Source of the DNA: Calliphora vicina
Lineage: Eukaryota; Arthropoda; Insecta; Diptera; Calliphoridae
DNA length: 64,000 nt
Assembly (NCBI RefSeq): GCF_958450345.1
Contig: NC_088780.1
Location: forward strand, 66,611,533-66,675,532
Reading direction: 5' to 3'
Shown here: positions 33,549 to 45,427 of the stretch, one piece after another
Position numbering within the stretch: position 1 is the first letter of the stretch
How the letters are laid out: the number at the start of each line of letters is the position of its first letter
Made by a program: the position numbers and the translations under genes
Notes under the pieces: generated by a model
The model's input: the letters and a program-made list of their open reading frames with translations, nothing else
Databases searched by the model: none
What the model was told of the DNA's origin: nothing

Positions 33549-33616
33549 GTTAATGTTCTTCTTTCGATTGAATTAATTTTGAAAACATTTTCCCCATGCT
33601 ATGTACAAATTTTCAC
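33549..33616 (+). repeat. Direct repeat flanking the Tc1 region, left copy
   Basis: GTTAATGTTCTTCTTT..GAATTAATTTTGAAAAC and CATTTTCCCCATGCTATGTA recur at 35186-35252. A second shared stretch, TTTATTCACAATTAA, joins 32900 and 33845. These appear to be copies of one repeat around the Tc1 insertion. Confidence 0.75.
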
Positions 33617-33915
33617 ATATGTATATATTGCGTTTTAATCGGCTGAGTAGTTTCGGAGTTATAATAACAAATTGAAGCAAAAAATATATTTTTTATGTGA
33701 AAATAGCAATTTTTTTTTTGTTTTAAAAAAATCATGAAAAATCAAAAACGGAAGGAATTGTTTAGGTTTATTACTTTATCATAAACCCACATATAATAGC
33801 AACACAATGAGATATCGATCATAAAAATCGATTGATTATTTTCGAATTTATTCACAATTAAATGAATTTGCTCATTTTCACAATATTTTACTTTTTTGTT
33901 TGATATATGTACATA

Positions 33916-35185
33916 CACTGGTGCATGTTCCTATAAACGCACTTAATTTTGTTCTGTATTTTTGTTATATCTCTGTTGTTCTCATCCAAAAACAAAATTT
34001 AACTTTTTTAATAAGAAACAACATAACGGTACTTTTTGAAAGTAAACAAGTTTTTTTTCTTATTCTTGTTGTTTGCCTTAATTATGCGATCAAATGTGGA
34101 AGATTCGTATAAACGCAGACGTATGAACTTGCGATGCCCAAGGGAACTTTTTTGTCCGATCAAGAAAAGATTCGAATTCATTTTTTTCACGACCAAGGAT
34201 GTCCCAATAGAGATATTGGACGTAAAATCGATCGTTCGGAAAGTGTGGTGCGAAATTTCTTGAAGAAAGGTCAAAATTATTGAGTTCGCAAACCTACAAA
34301 GCTAACAAGAATACAACTTAATCTAATAAAACAAGAAGCAACCCACAACAAATTGAATTCCATACAAATAAAGAATAAATTAATCTTCCAGTGACTTCCA
34401 AACACGTTTCACACATTTTACGAAACGATGAAAACATAAAATGGAAAAAGCCGAAATGTAAACCAATGCTAAAAAAGCAACATAAAGAAAACCGTCTAAA
34501 ATTCGCAAGAAAATTTATGAAATGGACAGATGAGTGGAAAAAAGTAATTTTCTCTGACGAAAAAAAATTTAATTTAGACGGTCCTGACTCATACTCAAGC
34601 TATTGGCACGATTTGAGATCAAACGATGTTCGGATGTCAAAACGTAATTTCGGTGGTGGCAGTGTTATGGTTTGGGCAGCGTTTTCTGCAGTTGGCAAGT
34701 CGAAAATATGTATGTTTTGTTCTAACAAAAATGAATAGTGCGATTTATAACGAACTGTTGGAAGATGCTCTTCTCTCATTTATGGATGAAAAAATGGATG
34801 AAGATATTCCAACAAGATAATGCTGCAAGCCATGTTTCTAAGCAATCGAAATCTGGGTTTAATGAACATAACATTCCTCTGTTGGACTGGCCGGCTTATA
34901 GTCCTGACTTAAACCCGATGGAGAACTTGTGGGGATACATGGCCCGTAAAGTTTATGAAAATAATGCCCAGAATGAAAGCATAATGACTGTGACAGAGCT
35001 GAAACTAAAAATTAAACAAGACTGGGAGGAAATTGATTCCAATCTGCTTAAAAAATTAGTGGAATCAATGCCAGACCGTATTTTTAAACAATCCATAACA
35101 AAGGATCATCCACACATTATTAATAATGCTACAGTGGCCCATAAATTAAAGTGCGTTTATAGGAAAATACCCTTAAAAATGAGTA
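33916..35185 (+). mobile_element. Tc1-like transposon, degenerate
   Basis: Left end after TA: CACTGGTGCATGTTCCTATA then AACGCACTT. The inner part TCCTATAAACGCACTT is repeated inverted at 35150-35168 (AAGTGCGTTTATAGGA). The outer right end does not match, so it has decayed or been replaced. Encloses a frameshifted DD34E transposase. Confidence 0.8.
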
Positions 35186-35190
35186 GTTAA
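34134..35190 (+). pseudogene. Tc1-like DD34E transposase, frameshifted
   Basis: From the ATG at 34134 one frame reads a Tc1-type helix-turn-helix domain (KGTFLSDQEKIRIHFFHDQG, then REIG-like and RSESVVRNFLKKG) up to a TGA near 34279. A second frame (34391-34735) holds the first catalytic motif VIFSDEKKFNLDGPDSYS and GGGSVMVWAAFS. A third (34770-35190) holds QQDNAASHV and SPDLNPMENLWGYM. Second Asp and Glu are 34 residues apart (DD34E). All three catalytic residues survive, but at least one stop and two frame changes prevent expression. Confidence 0.9.
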
Positions 35191-35252
35191 TGTTCTTCTT
35201 TTGATTTATTGAATTTTGAAAACATTTTCCCCATGCTATGTAAAAATTTATA
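35186..35252 (+). repeat. Direct repeat flanking the Tc1 region, right copy
   Basis: Right partner of 33549-33616, about 90 percent alike by eye. Confidence 0.75.
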
Positions 35253-36412
35253 AAAAAGAAATCTATCCATAGAATTCAAAAATTTTACCATCTTTGTACT
35301 TAGGTAACCATGATGCATCAAATCTATATAGTGGTGAGTGAATCCTTTTTTTTCTGTTGACCTATGTTATTATTTACTTGAATAATTAATTGTATTTCGC
35401 TGTGAAAAATTGTACATTACCGTCAACTGTCGTAGGCGTATGACGTTTACGCCAACCAAGATAAGGGTGATTATTACATTTGTTGTGCGTTAACAACAAC
35501 TATTTACATGATCACAAAAAAATCTGTAAGAACGTACTCCATAACATATGTATGTTTCTATTTTATGTAAAATATTCATAAAATTAAATAAAATTTTAGA
35601 AAGCCGACATAGAAACGTCGCGACGCGTCGCTGATTACATTTCCTTCAGCCTATTTCCCCAACCTGGACTTTCTTTACGACCTGTATTGTATCGATCTAT
35701 TGTTGAATAATTATTAAATTTCGTTGTTGTTTTCAAAATTATTTTTGACTAACAACTATTCAACAATACCACGTTTTTCCTTTCCCTCCCAGGATATAAG
35801 CAGTTTTAACAATAATAAGGAATACTTTCGTGCATAGTTAAGGCTAGCTACTTAACATTTGTTTAATTTTTTGTAATCTTGTAGAAGTTTAATGCACACA
35901 TCATAGTTTTTTTTTTTTTTGTTTATTCGTCAATTTAATACTGAATATTGAAGTGTGCAAAAAATAAGCAAAAAAAATCAGAAAGTAATATGTAATGTAT
36001 TAAAATTTGTAAATAAACTAAAAAAAGAAGTCCGTCGAACGACAAAAGCTATTTTATGCGTGAGTATTGCTTGCTAAGCAGTTACGATCCTATTTCATAT
36101 TTTTAAGTGTGTCAAATTTTTTTCATAATTGCTAGGTACTTTGTTCGTTTTAATGTTAAATAATGTATCAAGATCCAAATAAAGAACAATCGACGAAATT
36201 CTTGTGGAATTTTTTCAAAATTGTTTTTCATCGAAAAATGTATGAAACTGTTGCCTACCAGCAGTCAACAGATAATTTAAAATTATAAAAGTCTTGTTGT
36301 GATTGTTTGGGGTTTTTATATTTTCATATGTGTCTCACGAAATTTAACTTGTTCTGCCAAAAAGTACCAGGCTTTAATTTAATAAATTTTTCATATACAT
36401 ATGTATGTATAT
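35253..36412. other. AT-rich intergenic sequence
   Basis: No gene or clear repeat recognised; a short G+C-richer patch (about 35610-35690) has no ORF of note. Confidence 0.35.
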
Positions 36413-36782
36413 TAGGGAAACAACTAATATTGGCGAAATTTTTGGCATATCACCACATGATGGACGAACCAACACCGATTTCTAAAATAAACCAAAATTT
36501 TTTTTCTCTGAAAAATTATATAAATAATTTCATATTTTTTTTGCAAGTGTGAGGGATACTTCCCTTAATTAAAAATTATCTTTTGAAGTATGCCCGCAGT
36601 TATTATTAGATTAAAATATATTGTATTTCGAAATAATTGAAAATATTTCTTGCGTTTGGTGCGTGAACTTTTTTAACAACCGCAAAAAAATAATACCGTG
36701 GTTTTTCATATTTTTAATGCTCTATTCGACTATGCTATGCCAATTTGCATATTTGCAAAAATGTCAATAGTTATATCCCTAA
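36413..36782. mobile_element. hAT-like MITE, TAGGG ends, copy 2 (inverted)
   Basis: Reverse-complement relative of 6718-7162, with ends TAGGGAAACAACTA and TAGTTATATCCCTA. Flanked by a perfect 8-bp target duplication ATGTATAT (36405-36412 and 36783-36790). 370 bp; shorter than copy 1 by internal deletions. Confidence 0.88.
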
Positions 36783-36805
36783 TGTATATACATACATATA
36801 TATTA

Positions 36806-36925
36806 GGTGACAGCCAATTTTTTTAGATTTCAAAGAGTGCCGGGTGGAATATTGTGACACTAGGTCTAAAAGTTAAGTGCTGATCGAGGTCAAAGTTCAG
36901 AAATATGCAAAATTTTACTATTTAT
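36806..36925 (-). repeat. Family B fragment, right part, inverted
   Basis: Complement of about 3745-3880: CAAAGAGTGCCGGGTGGAAT, TTGTGACACTAGG and GATCGAGGTCAAAGTTCAG. Starts TTAGGTGACAGCC next to another TATATATT. Confidence 0.65.
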
Positions 36926-38040
36926 ATCGGTTAACCGATTAATTTTGGACGGTTAACTGTAACGAATAATTTAGAATTGCCGATTTTCAAATAACAAATA
37001 AACCGATTAATTTGTGTCGATTAACCGAAATTCCTTTTTTTTGCACTTTAAAATACATATATTTTTGTATTTATTTAAATTCAAATACAAATTAAAATTA
37101 TATATTTTTTCGAACATCCAAGAAAAATGTTTAGTGATAATAACAACTGACATATGGGTAATTCCATATCATCGTACGTGACATTTGTACGCCTATAGAG
37201 TGGAATAGATTTTCATAAATAAGAGTATCTGAAAACTAATTCGGTCTTTATGTTCCATTCAGAGGGTACTATATTTTAAAATAATTAAAAGTTCTGTCGA
37301 AACATTGTTGTCCAAAATATCGAGCGAAATAAGAGTATATCGCACGTGACATAAAACGGAAGTCATTTTGAGATACATGTAGAAATATGCGAAAATTTAC
37401 ATGTATTTGAAACTTTTTTTGCATTTATATGTACAGAACTTAACGCAACTTAACGAAACTATCAAAAGTATTCAATATCTAAAACAATCCAAAAAGGACA
37501 CCAATGGTATAACGATAGCATATCAAGCTCAGAAAAAACTAAAAAAAACTGAAATATTGGATATTCTTTATCATGCTTTCGATTTCTGCAACATCTACAA
37601 TCAGCGAGAGAGTTTTTTCGAAGTCAAGTTTTATAAATTATATTCTTTTTTAAAAAGATTATTTCAGAAGATCTCACTTAAATCCTAAAAAAGAACACAA
37701 ATGTGTATACAAAAAGGATCTCAAATACCATATTTGCTATTATTTTTTGGTTGAATTGTTATGTTTTTTTTGGTTTTTTATGTTTTTGTACACAAAATTC
37801 GTGGTTGTATTTTTAATATAAAATTAAAATAGACTGAATACATAGAGAACATAGAGCGGAAACTCGAAAAAAACTCAAACAAAAAAATTACTCAAAAAAG
37901 TTACACATACGAGTGTTGTTTTTGTTTTCACATAGTTTTTTTACTAATATATTATCACCACTTAGGTTTTTGACAACTGAGTTAGGTCTTTGACAGGAGA
38001 GTTTCCGCTCTATGTGTTTTCTCTATGACTGAATACTCCA
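36926..38040. other. AT-rich intergenic sequence
   Basis: Shows a small cluster of GGTTAACCGATTAATTT motifs (36943-37035). A 95-codon ORF (37401-37688) has biased Lys/Leu/Ile composition and no recognisable domain; I consider it chance. Confidence 0.35.
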
Positions 38041-38344
38041 TTAAATTACTTCTGTAGGAGTTGCCATGATGATTGAACATCTCCTCTGCCTTTGCCCTGC
38101 CCTAGCAGGGGCTCGGACTGCGACAATACGCAGTCCATTTATGCACGGCCTAGCGGATCTAACTACTCTGGATGTCAGGAAGATAGAATGGTTCATCCGT
38201 GCGACAGGTTGGTTCGGCATTGAACCCAGTTCTGACATGTGATGGACATCTTGAGGTCCTGAGCATGGTCCTTTAGGGTAACACAAAGGGACCAATTTAT
38301 GGACCCAAGTGAGCTGGTTGATACTAGCTGCCTTTATAACCTAA
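38041..38344 (+). pseudogene. 3' stub of a non-LTR retrotransposon ORF2
   Basis: A G+C-rich island. One frame has CRSCHDD (about 38055-38075) and, after a one-base frame change, EHLLCLCPALAGARTATI and later KIEWFIRATGWFGIE then a TGA at 38240. This is the C-terminal CCHC module and conserved tail of ORF2 in I/LOA/R1-type non-LTR elements. 5' truncation is typical of target-primed reverse transcription. The 3' limit is put at CTTTATAACCTAACC, before family B begins. Confidence 0.8.
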
Positions 38345-38705
38345 CCCTGTATCTCACTGGGTCAAAATAACCCAAAAACTGTATTATCTCTAATATTCGG
38401 AAAAAATCAGTTTTTGTAAAAATGCTGCTATTAAATAAATACTTTTGCAATTGAATGCAAAGGAATCGAAATGTGTACATAATTGTCCTTGTAAAGAGAT
38501 ATAAATGAGAAAAATTGGTTAAAAAATTTTAAAGTTATTAAAAATTCCCCAGACCATTAACGTGTCTCAGGCCACTTGAACACGAAATTTAGAAAAAATT
38601 AACATATTTTGAGATAAATTAAAATAAAAGCAAATTTTTATTTAAAATATCGCACACCCAGTTCAAAAGTGACACAACTCAAAATTAATTTGTCGGGTTA
38701 TATAA
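38345..38705 (-). repeat. Family B fragment, inverted
   Basis: Complement of 43855-44420: AAAACTGTATTATC, CCATTAACGTGTCTCAGGCC and ATCGCACACCCAGTTCAAAA. It abuts the non-LTR stub, suggesting that the stub inserted into a family B copy. Confidence 0.75.
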
Positions 38706-38875
38706 ACCCGAAAAATGAATTTTACGTTTAAATTATGCACAATACACTTGTTTATCTATACAAAAGATATCAGTGTATTCTGTTTAGGGATGTCAGATTC
38801 GCAAAAAGCTGGACAGCGTGGCTCTTGTTGAGTACATAAAAATTGTGTTATAAATTGTATGCATACAGTGAGTGT

Positions 38876-39408
38876 CACTCAAAATCGTACAACATATTTT
38901 TTTTAAATATTATGAAATTTTACAGGCAATAATAGGTGATTATATAAAAAATTAAAAGTCATTTTATAAATTGGAACAAAAAATATGTATTTCAACAAAA
39001 AAGTTAACAAAACCTCAATTCGTTAAAAAAATATTGATGAAAATTAAAGAACATCACAAAATTCATATTTCACTTAAATTCGTACAATTATATTAAATTA
39101 TAATTAAAACTTTAAAAATAATAAAAAATGTTAATATTAAATAATCCTAATACTTTGTAGGGTATCATTTGCTATTTTTTAGTGCCTTTACGATTTTAAA
39201 TGAAGCGTTGATATTCTGGGCACTGACAGTCTTACCCATTTTTTTTATTTGTGGATAAGGGCAATTAAAATTATACCCAATTTTCTGATAGGTAATAGCA
39301 CACACAATATAAAAATAGCATTTTAAAATATTTCCAAAACATCAACTTTCTAAAACTAATGAATAAAATTTGACTACGATGGTGTACGATTTTAAGTGAC
39401 ATTCACTG
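38876..39408. mobile_element. Tc1-like MITE, complete
   Basis: CAGTGAGTGTCACTCAAAAT at the left and the near-complement ATTTTAAGTGACATTCACTG at the right, both directly next to TA. TIRs are about 26 bp with two mismatches. 533 bp, no transposase. Fragment relative at 12891-13032. Confidence 0.9.
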
Positions 39409-39606
39409 TATATTTTATGAAAGGTTAATTCTTTGCTTCTCCGTAACTGTTTAAAATTTTGAAATCGGTCCAAAAATATGTGAGTTGTTTCAAAATAACT
39501 GAAAGTTTCGAGGGTGTTTAAAAACGGTATTTATATGTCCTCACCTAGCCTTGCAATCCCCACTTGGTCGCTTTTCAAGTTTAATGTTTTTTTTATTGTG
39601 TAAAGC

Positions 39607-39882
39607 CTAGTACTCTGTTCATATATGCGAATAATTATGGTTTTTTCATACGAAAAATTTTACATGCTGTTTGACAGCTAGCTGTTGGTTTTAATTTCGT
39701 GCGAAAGAAGTGCTGCGTATGTTATTTCGTGTGGAAAAATAAGGTTGCCAGATGTATTTCACATGTTTCCACAATAAAAACAGAGTACTACTTTTGCGAA
39801 ATTATTTCGCATAAATTTCATTCCAAATATTTTATATGTAGTTTGACAGCATTTCGCACGAAATTTTGAACAGAGTACCTAG
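39607..39882. mobile_element. Small TIR MITE (GTACTCTGTTCA ends)
   Basis: GTACTCTGTTCA (39610-39621) is inverted as TGAACAGAGTAC (39867-39878), with CTAG on both outer sides. Inner inverted TTCGTGCGAAA/TTTCGCACGAAA motifs. No ORF. Confidence 0.72.
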
Positions 39883-40418
39883 CTTAATAGAAAAAATCGG
39901 CTTATTTAATTTTTTTTAATATTTAAGGTAATATTTAAATGAAATCAGTCGATTTGAAAATTCTTAAAAAATAAAAGTTGAGAAAAAGTATTTTTTTTTT
40001 ACTTTTTCTGAAATTTGGGCGCTTCGAAAATTATTTTTTTTAATATGTTGTAGTGGAAATTTTTTTTTTCTTCATGCCAAAAGCTAGTTTAATATATCTT
40101 TCAAAACTAATAGATCACCCAAATCCCATTGCCAGGGAGTTTGCTGTCATTTGAGGGTCATAGACGACTGAGGCGATTGAAAACACTGGATCTGGCCAGA
40201 TAATCATTTAACGAGCACTCATGTTGGACATTGCAGCGGCAATAACAACTTTAGTTTTAGTTTAGGTTATGATTTTAATTTATTGTAAATTTCTCAAAAG
40301 AAAGATTCAATATAAAAAAGATAAATAATGAAAAAAAATCCAAAAGCTATCGAAAAATCGATGGCACAATATCAATTGGTAATTCCACCCACCCTAATAT
40401 ACATATTTACATACATAT

Positions 40419-42772
40419 TAGGGTTCTATAGCTGAAACAAAAAGTCGACCTTTCGACTATTTTCGACTTTCCGACTATTTTCGACTTTTTTCAACTTTTT
40501 ACCATTTCTTGTAAAAAATATATGATTTCTACATTTATTGATGCGCCTTTTGTAATGTTTAGCAATAAAAATGAAATTTATCAAGGCGATAATAGTTAGA
40601 ATCAAAGAATAATAACAAGAAGTGAAACGCTGTCAAAAAAACCTAAGTCGGTTGTCATAAAAAACCTAACTCTATGCATGTATTGGTAACATTTTGTTTA
40701 TATGTATTAGTTTTCAAACCACTTTCACCACACTCCTCAAACACACAGAGTTGTAAAAAAGCGACCTTAAAAATTATAACAAAATTGTACTACAATTAAA
40801 TTTAAAAAATTCAAACAATTTTCAAATTATTTAATGTATATTTGAACTGAAAAGACTATATGATTAGATTTTTCAGCTTTTTATTCCATAATTTCTGCAA
40901 AAATTAAATCTATTTGAATATTTTATTAATTTTTAATACTAAATTTTACAAGTGTGTTTTTTTCAGTTTTAATTTCAACACCCAAAAATTAAAAGTCAAA
41001 ATAATTAAAAAAAAATATTTTTCGTTTGTGCGAAATATACATGTTTCGGTTATTTTAATGGTTTATATGTGTGGAAAAAAATAAAAGAATATTATGTGTC
41101 TGTGAAAAAGTGTGTTAGAATTGCAAATTTATTGCAATTTTCAAGAAAAAGCTTTGAAGTCAAATCTCTCTCTCAGGTGTGTTGAATTCACATCAGTGTT
41201 GCCACCAGGAAAATTATAAACTACACATGCCTCATTCCTAATTTACACATACGTGAAAAAATTACACATGTAATTTTCGTGATCACAATAGGACAAATTA
41301 TCCTATTGCGAATACTAGATTTTTAAAACATATGTACATGAAGACAAAAGTTTTATCCCAGTGGACTATTTTCACTTGCGCAGATTTTAATTTATTCAGG
41401 AATTGGATATATGAAATTATTAAAGCAAAGTCAGCAATCTCTTTTTTTAGTGAACTTTTCTAATTTAATGAATTCTTGAGATCAGTTAAATATGTCAATC
41501 CCAAAAAAGATTTTAACAAATATTAATCAATGTTCATTCGGAGATTGTTCCATTGGATATTTTTACATTTCTATTAAAAATTTAACAATATTTAAAAAAA
41601 TAGCACCTAAGTGATATTTATATGGATAGCAAAAACAAAATTTCAAAAATTTGTTTTTGTTTTATATACAAAATTTTCAAATTATGAATGGCAAATCAAT
41701 GCCTGAATTTTGGTGCGTTTGTTCTGTTCAGAATTTGTTATTTACAAAACAAAATAAAATTTTTTAAATTTTGGTGACGTGATTTACAAAATTAGGGACT
41801 AAGTGCTCTGAAATCAGTTTTGTTTTCAGTTTCAAATAGGCTTAATTTAGACAAAATTAAATATTTTTACTATTTGTTTAAAAATTATAGCGAGAGAGAA
41901 AAAAAGTAAATGAACACTTTCCCAGTAAAATCTTAGTAAGTAAATAAATGTATAATTTTTGTAACGTTTATATTTTTAAAATATTGCGAACAACATAGCA
42001 ATAATCTCTAAATTACTTATCGTATTTTTCTGCAAACTTTAATGTTAATTTAGTTCAAACTTGATTCATATCTTCATAAATATAATTCCATTATACTGAG
42101 TAACAAACGAGTACAATATAATAAATATGAATACATTTTGAGATACTGGATTTGTTATTTATCAACTAAAATAGAGGATATAGCTACTTTCCTTCATATA
42201 AACGTACATATTTATTTTCAGTCGGTTTTGAAATCTGAACAATACTAAAAATGATTGAAGACATACATTGACAATATACTTATTTTGGATATAATTGGAA
42301 TTTAAAATTACACATGAATTACACATTCATTCAATTACACATGGGCTACACATCCAAGCTAAAATTACACACAATATGTGTAATTACACATGAAGTGGCA
42401 ACACAGATTCACATACTACTTGTATGTGAGAAGAGAGAGAAGTTGTTGTTGAAGAAAAATTGAGAGGCTTCCCTTCTTGTTATTCTTTGGTTAGAATAAT
42501 GTTGTAAGCATTTTGTGTAGAAAAAAGCTTTATTTTATAAACATTTATGTATTTATTATTTACATTATTAGCATACAATCTAACGTTATTTAACAATCTA
42601 ACGTCGACTTTTATCGATTATTCGACTTTTTTCGACTTTTATCGACTATTTTCGACTATTCGACTTTTGAGATAACATAATCGATTGTTCGACTTTTTTC
42701 CGACCAAAAAGTCGATTTCGACTTTTTTCAGGAAATAGTCGATTGTTCGAACAATCGACTTATAGAACCCTA
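40419..42772. mobile_element. hAT-like element with TCGAC subterminal repeats (family 5), unit 1
   Basis: Ends TAGGGTTCTATAGC and TTATAGAACCCTA with a perfect 8-bp target duplication ATACATAT (40411-40418 and 42773-42780). About 80 bp at the left and 170 bp at the right are packed with TTTCGACT/AGTCGA motifs. 2354 bp with no transposase; another hAT element (41194-42406) is nested inside. Confidence 0.9.
41194..42406. mobile_element. Nested hAT element with TTACACAT repeats (family 6), unit 1
   Basis: Ends CAGTGTTGCCACCAGG and GTGGCAACACAG, flanked by a perfect 8-bp target duplication ATTCACAT (41186-41193 and 42407-42414). Subterminal zones repeat TTACACAT or CTACACAT at least twelve times in all. 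1213 bp and no recognisable transposase. Confidence 0.9.
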
Positions 42773-42780
42773 ATACATAT

Positions 42781-43854
42781 GTATGTATGTATGTATGCAT
42801 GTAAATAAAGAAAGAATTAAAAGTAATAAATTAAAATTAAATACTAAAAACATTGCCACTTTATTTCGTTTTTGAGCTTACGGATTTGGCCAATTCCAAA
42901 CCTTTACAGATCTGTATATAATTATGAAAATCTATACAAGATTACTCTAAATTTGTTTGTATTAATATTTTAGCTCTAATCAGGTCCAATGAGAATCGGG
43001 TTTTTTTTAGTATAGATATTGTTTAAAATAGGAAAAACTCTTTCACATAAACATACAACTTTTCTAAAATTCTCGAATTCATTCCTTTCACCTTTGGTAA
43101 ACAAAATAGGACCATATCATTTGACAAATCTCTTGACATTTGTTTATAAGCTTCACGAAGGCAGCAGTAGTAATCGAAGTAATCGATACATACATATATA
43201 GTTCATCGTTATCTATTTTTTCAGATATTTCAAGCTTTTGTAAATCTTCCCAAGAAAATAGGACATTTTATAAATTTAAAAATGCTATTTTTTAAAAAAG
43301 AGTCATCACTAAAGTCGTTTTTAAAAAGTTTTGTGTTCATCAGGCGAAATATTTTTTCAAAATGCTGTTAACTTTAGTGCCAAATAATGTGTTACGTATT
43401 CTACATTTAAGGCTACTCATAAGTACGGTCATTATATCGTGCAATTCTAAAACTATACAATAGTCATTCTCAAGACCTGTAAATTCCTGCATTATGTTTT
43501 GCATCTGACAGATAATCAGAAATTCCATATGACAAGTGTTCCCATAAAACTATTTGTCATTTATTTTGTTTCTTTCTTCAAATAATACATACACTTTTTA
43601 CATAAGTTATTACTGTGTATTAATTAGAGTAAGTAAATTTTCATTTATGGATATTATTGTAGAAAATTTCTATTTAGCTGGACAAATTAAATTTTAGCTT
43701 GAAACTAGCCAGACATCAAAAAAGCTGGACAATCCAGCCAAGTCCTGGCAACCCTAATTCTGTTGTTGTTAACTGTGGCTATAAAAACACTAATGTCTTT
43801 CATTATGTTTCAATTGGTATATATTTATTTTCGATTCGATTTCTGAAAAATTAA
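42781..43854. other. Tandem-unit spacer, non-coding (unit 1)
   Basis: Holds an ATGT microsatellite (42778-42800), ORFs of about 60 codons without recognisable domains, the DINE target site (about 43279, empty in this unit) and a TAGGG-like motif TTGCCAGGACTTGGCTGG (complement, about 43735). The equivalents in units 2 and 3 differ only by the DINE insertion and single bases. Confidence 0.5.
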
Positions 43855-44710
43855 AATTTTGAGTTGTGTCACTTTTGAACTGGGTGTGCGATATATCCGT
43901 ATTTATTTGTGTATGAGATCTTGTCTTTATAGGATACTGTTAACCTATTCGCAGGTATGGCCAAAAAAATTATTTTGTTTTAACGGATGTTTCGAATCTC
44001 TATTTTCAAATTTTTAAAAATTTTGTTAAACAAATTTCAATTTTGTTAAACAAATGATCAAACAATTATAAAGACAAAAACTCATACACAAGTAAATACG
44101 GATATATGTATTTTAAATAAAAATTTGCTTTTATTTTAATTTTTCTCAAAATATTGTATTCTAAATTTCTTGTTCAAATGGCCTGAGACACGTTAATGGT
44201 CTGGGGAATTTTTAATAACTTTAACACTTTTTAACCAATTTTTCTCATTTAATCTCATTTCAACGTCAATTACGTACACATTTCGATTCTTTGGAATTAA
44301 ATTGCAAAAGTTTTTATTTAGTAGCAATTTTTCTACAAAAACTGAAAAATATGCATTTTATCCGAATTTTAGCGATAATACAGTTTTTGGAACATTTTCA
44401 CCCGAAGGAGATACAGGGTTAATCTCCAATTTTCATTAATTTTATATATAAATAGGCCACACGTTTTTTTTGTGGTACATTTTTAAGTATGTTATTGTCC
44501 ACCAATATTGAAGAAACATATACGGTTTAAAAGTTTTTTTTCTGTAAATATGCACAATATAAAAAAAATATTTAAAAATTCTTTCCATAAAAGTGTTAAA
44601 AAGTGTTGTAAAAGTGGTTGAATTTCGGCCACCAGGCGAACCTAGTATATATTAATCTACATATTTCTGGAAAACAACGCAGAAAATTAAGGAGTTTCAC
44701 CTATTTATCT
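43855..44710 (+). repeat. Family B segment, unit 1
   Basis: Longest family B stretch: GAGTTGTGTCACTTTTGAAC, AAGACAAAAACTCATAC, CCTGAGACACGTTAATGG, AATACAGTTTTTGG, and AGTTTCACCTATTTAT at the right. It then meets ATATATAACTAGCTGAAAAC, the start of an ACTAGCTGA-type interspersed element. Confidence 0.75.
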
Positions 44711-45394
44711 ATATATATAACTAGCTGAAAACGGTCCGCGTTGCTGGTCTTTAGAAAACATCTGTTTTATATTGCATCTCGATCACGATTTTAATATAGA
44801 GTGTTGGACATAGTCGGTGATCCACCATTCAATCTTAATTAGCACTTTAATGCCCCTGGTATCTTTAAAGATACAACTATTCAAAAAATTAACACGTATT
44901 AAGTTTCGACTAAAATAGGTTAAAGTCTTGTTTATATTGTTTATTATATAACAGGCCATAATTGAAAAAAAATAATTAGAATTCTGTTTGATCTAGGCTA
45001 TAAAAAACTTACATAAAAATAAAAAAAAAATATTATAAATACCCTTGATTATTTTTAGTAATAAATATTATAATGGTTGAACATTTACAACTATAAAAAA
45101 TATTAGATTGTGGTAAAATCAGTTCTTAATTGTTAGTTCACTATTTTAATGAGTTCCTGACTATAGATTCTTCCCTGGACAGTATTAATCGGTTGTAAAT
45201 TTTAAGATACATTGGGCACTAGTAGCAAAAGTTTAATTTTCGTTACACTCTTATATTTTACTGATTAGTTGTGTATTTCCATTTATGCTTTTATCTTTGA
45301 AAGAGAAGGATTGACACTTAGTGTATACTGGAATGCTTTTATATTGTTTTTATAAGATATTATAATTAAGTTTTTAATGTAATTCATTACCGTA
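44711..45394. other. ACTAGCTGA-type fragment and AT-rich sequence (unit 1)
   Basis: ACTAGCTGAAAACGGTCCGC resembles the starts at 25426 and 25753 and interrupts family B relative to the copy at 3705. The right end of this insert is not identified. Equivalents lie at about 55989-56673 and 62487-63172. Confidence 0.45.
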
Positions 45395-45427
45395 TTGAGA
45401 CATTTTAATAAATATGGTAGAAAAATA

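Noticed and set aside
6718..36790. TTAGGG-like ends taken as telomeric repeat
   Set aside because: Single occurrences at MITE termini with 8-bp target duplications; no tandem TTAGG(G) run.
37401..37688. 95-codon plus-strand ORF as a small gene
   Set aside because: Biased AT-rich codon content, no domain, no duplicate or homologous copy in the window to test conservation.
38041..38295. G+C-rich island as a host exon
   Set aside because: The CCHC plus FIRATGWFG tail is that of a non-LTR ORF2, the frame is broken, and no splice structure is seen.
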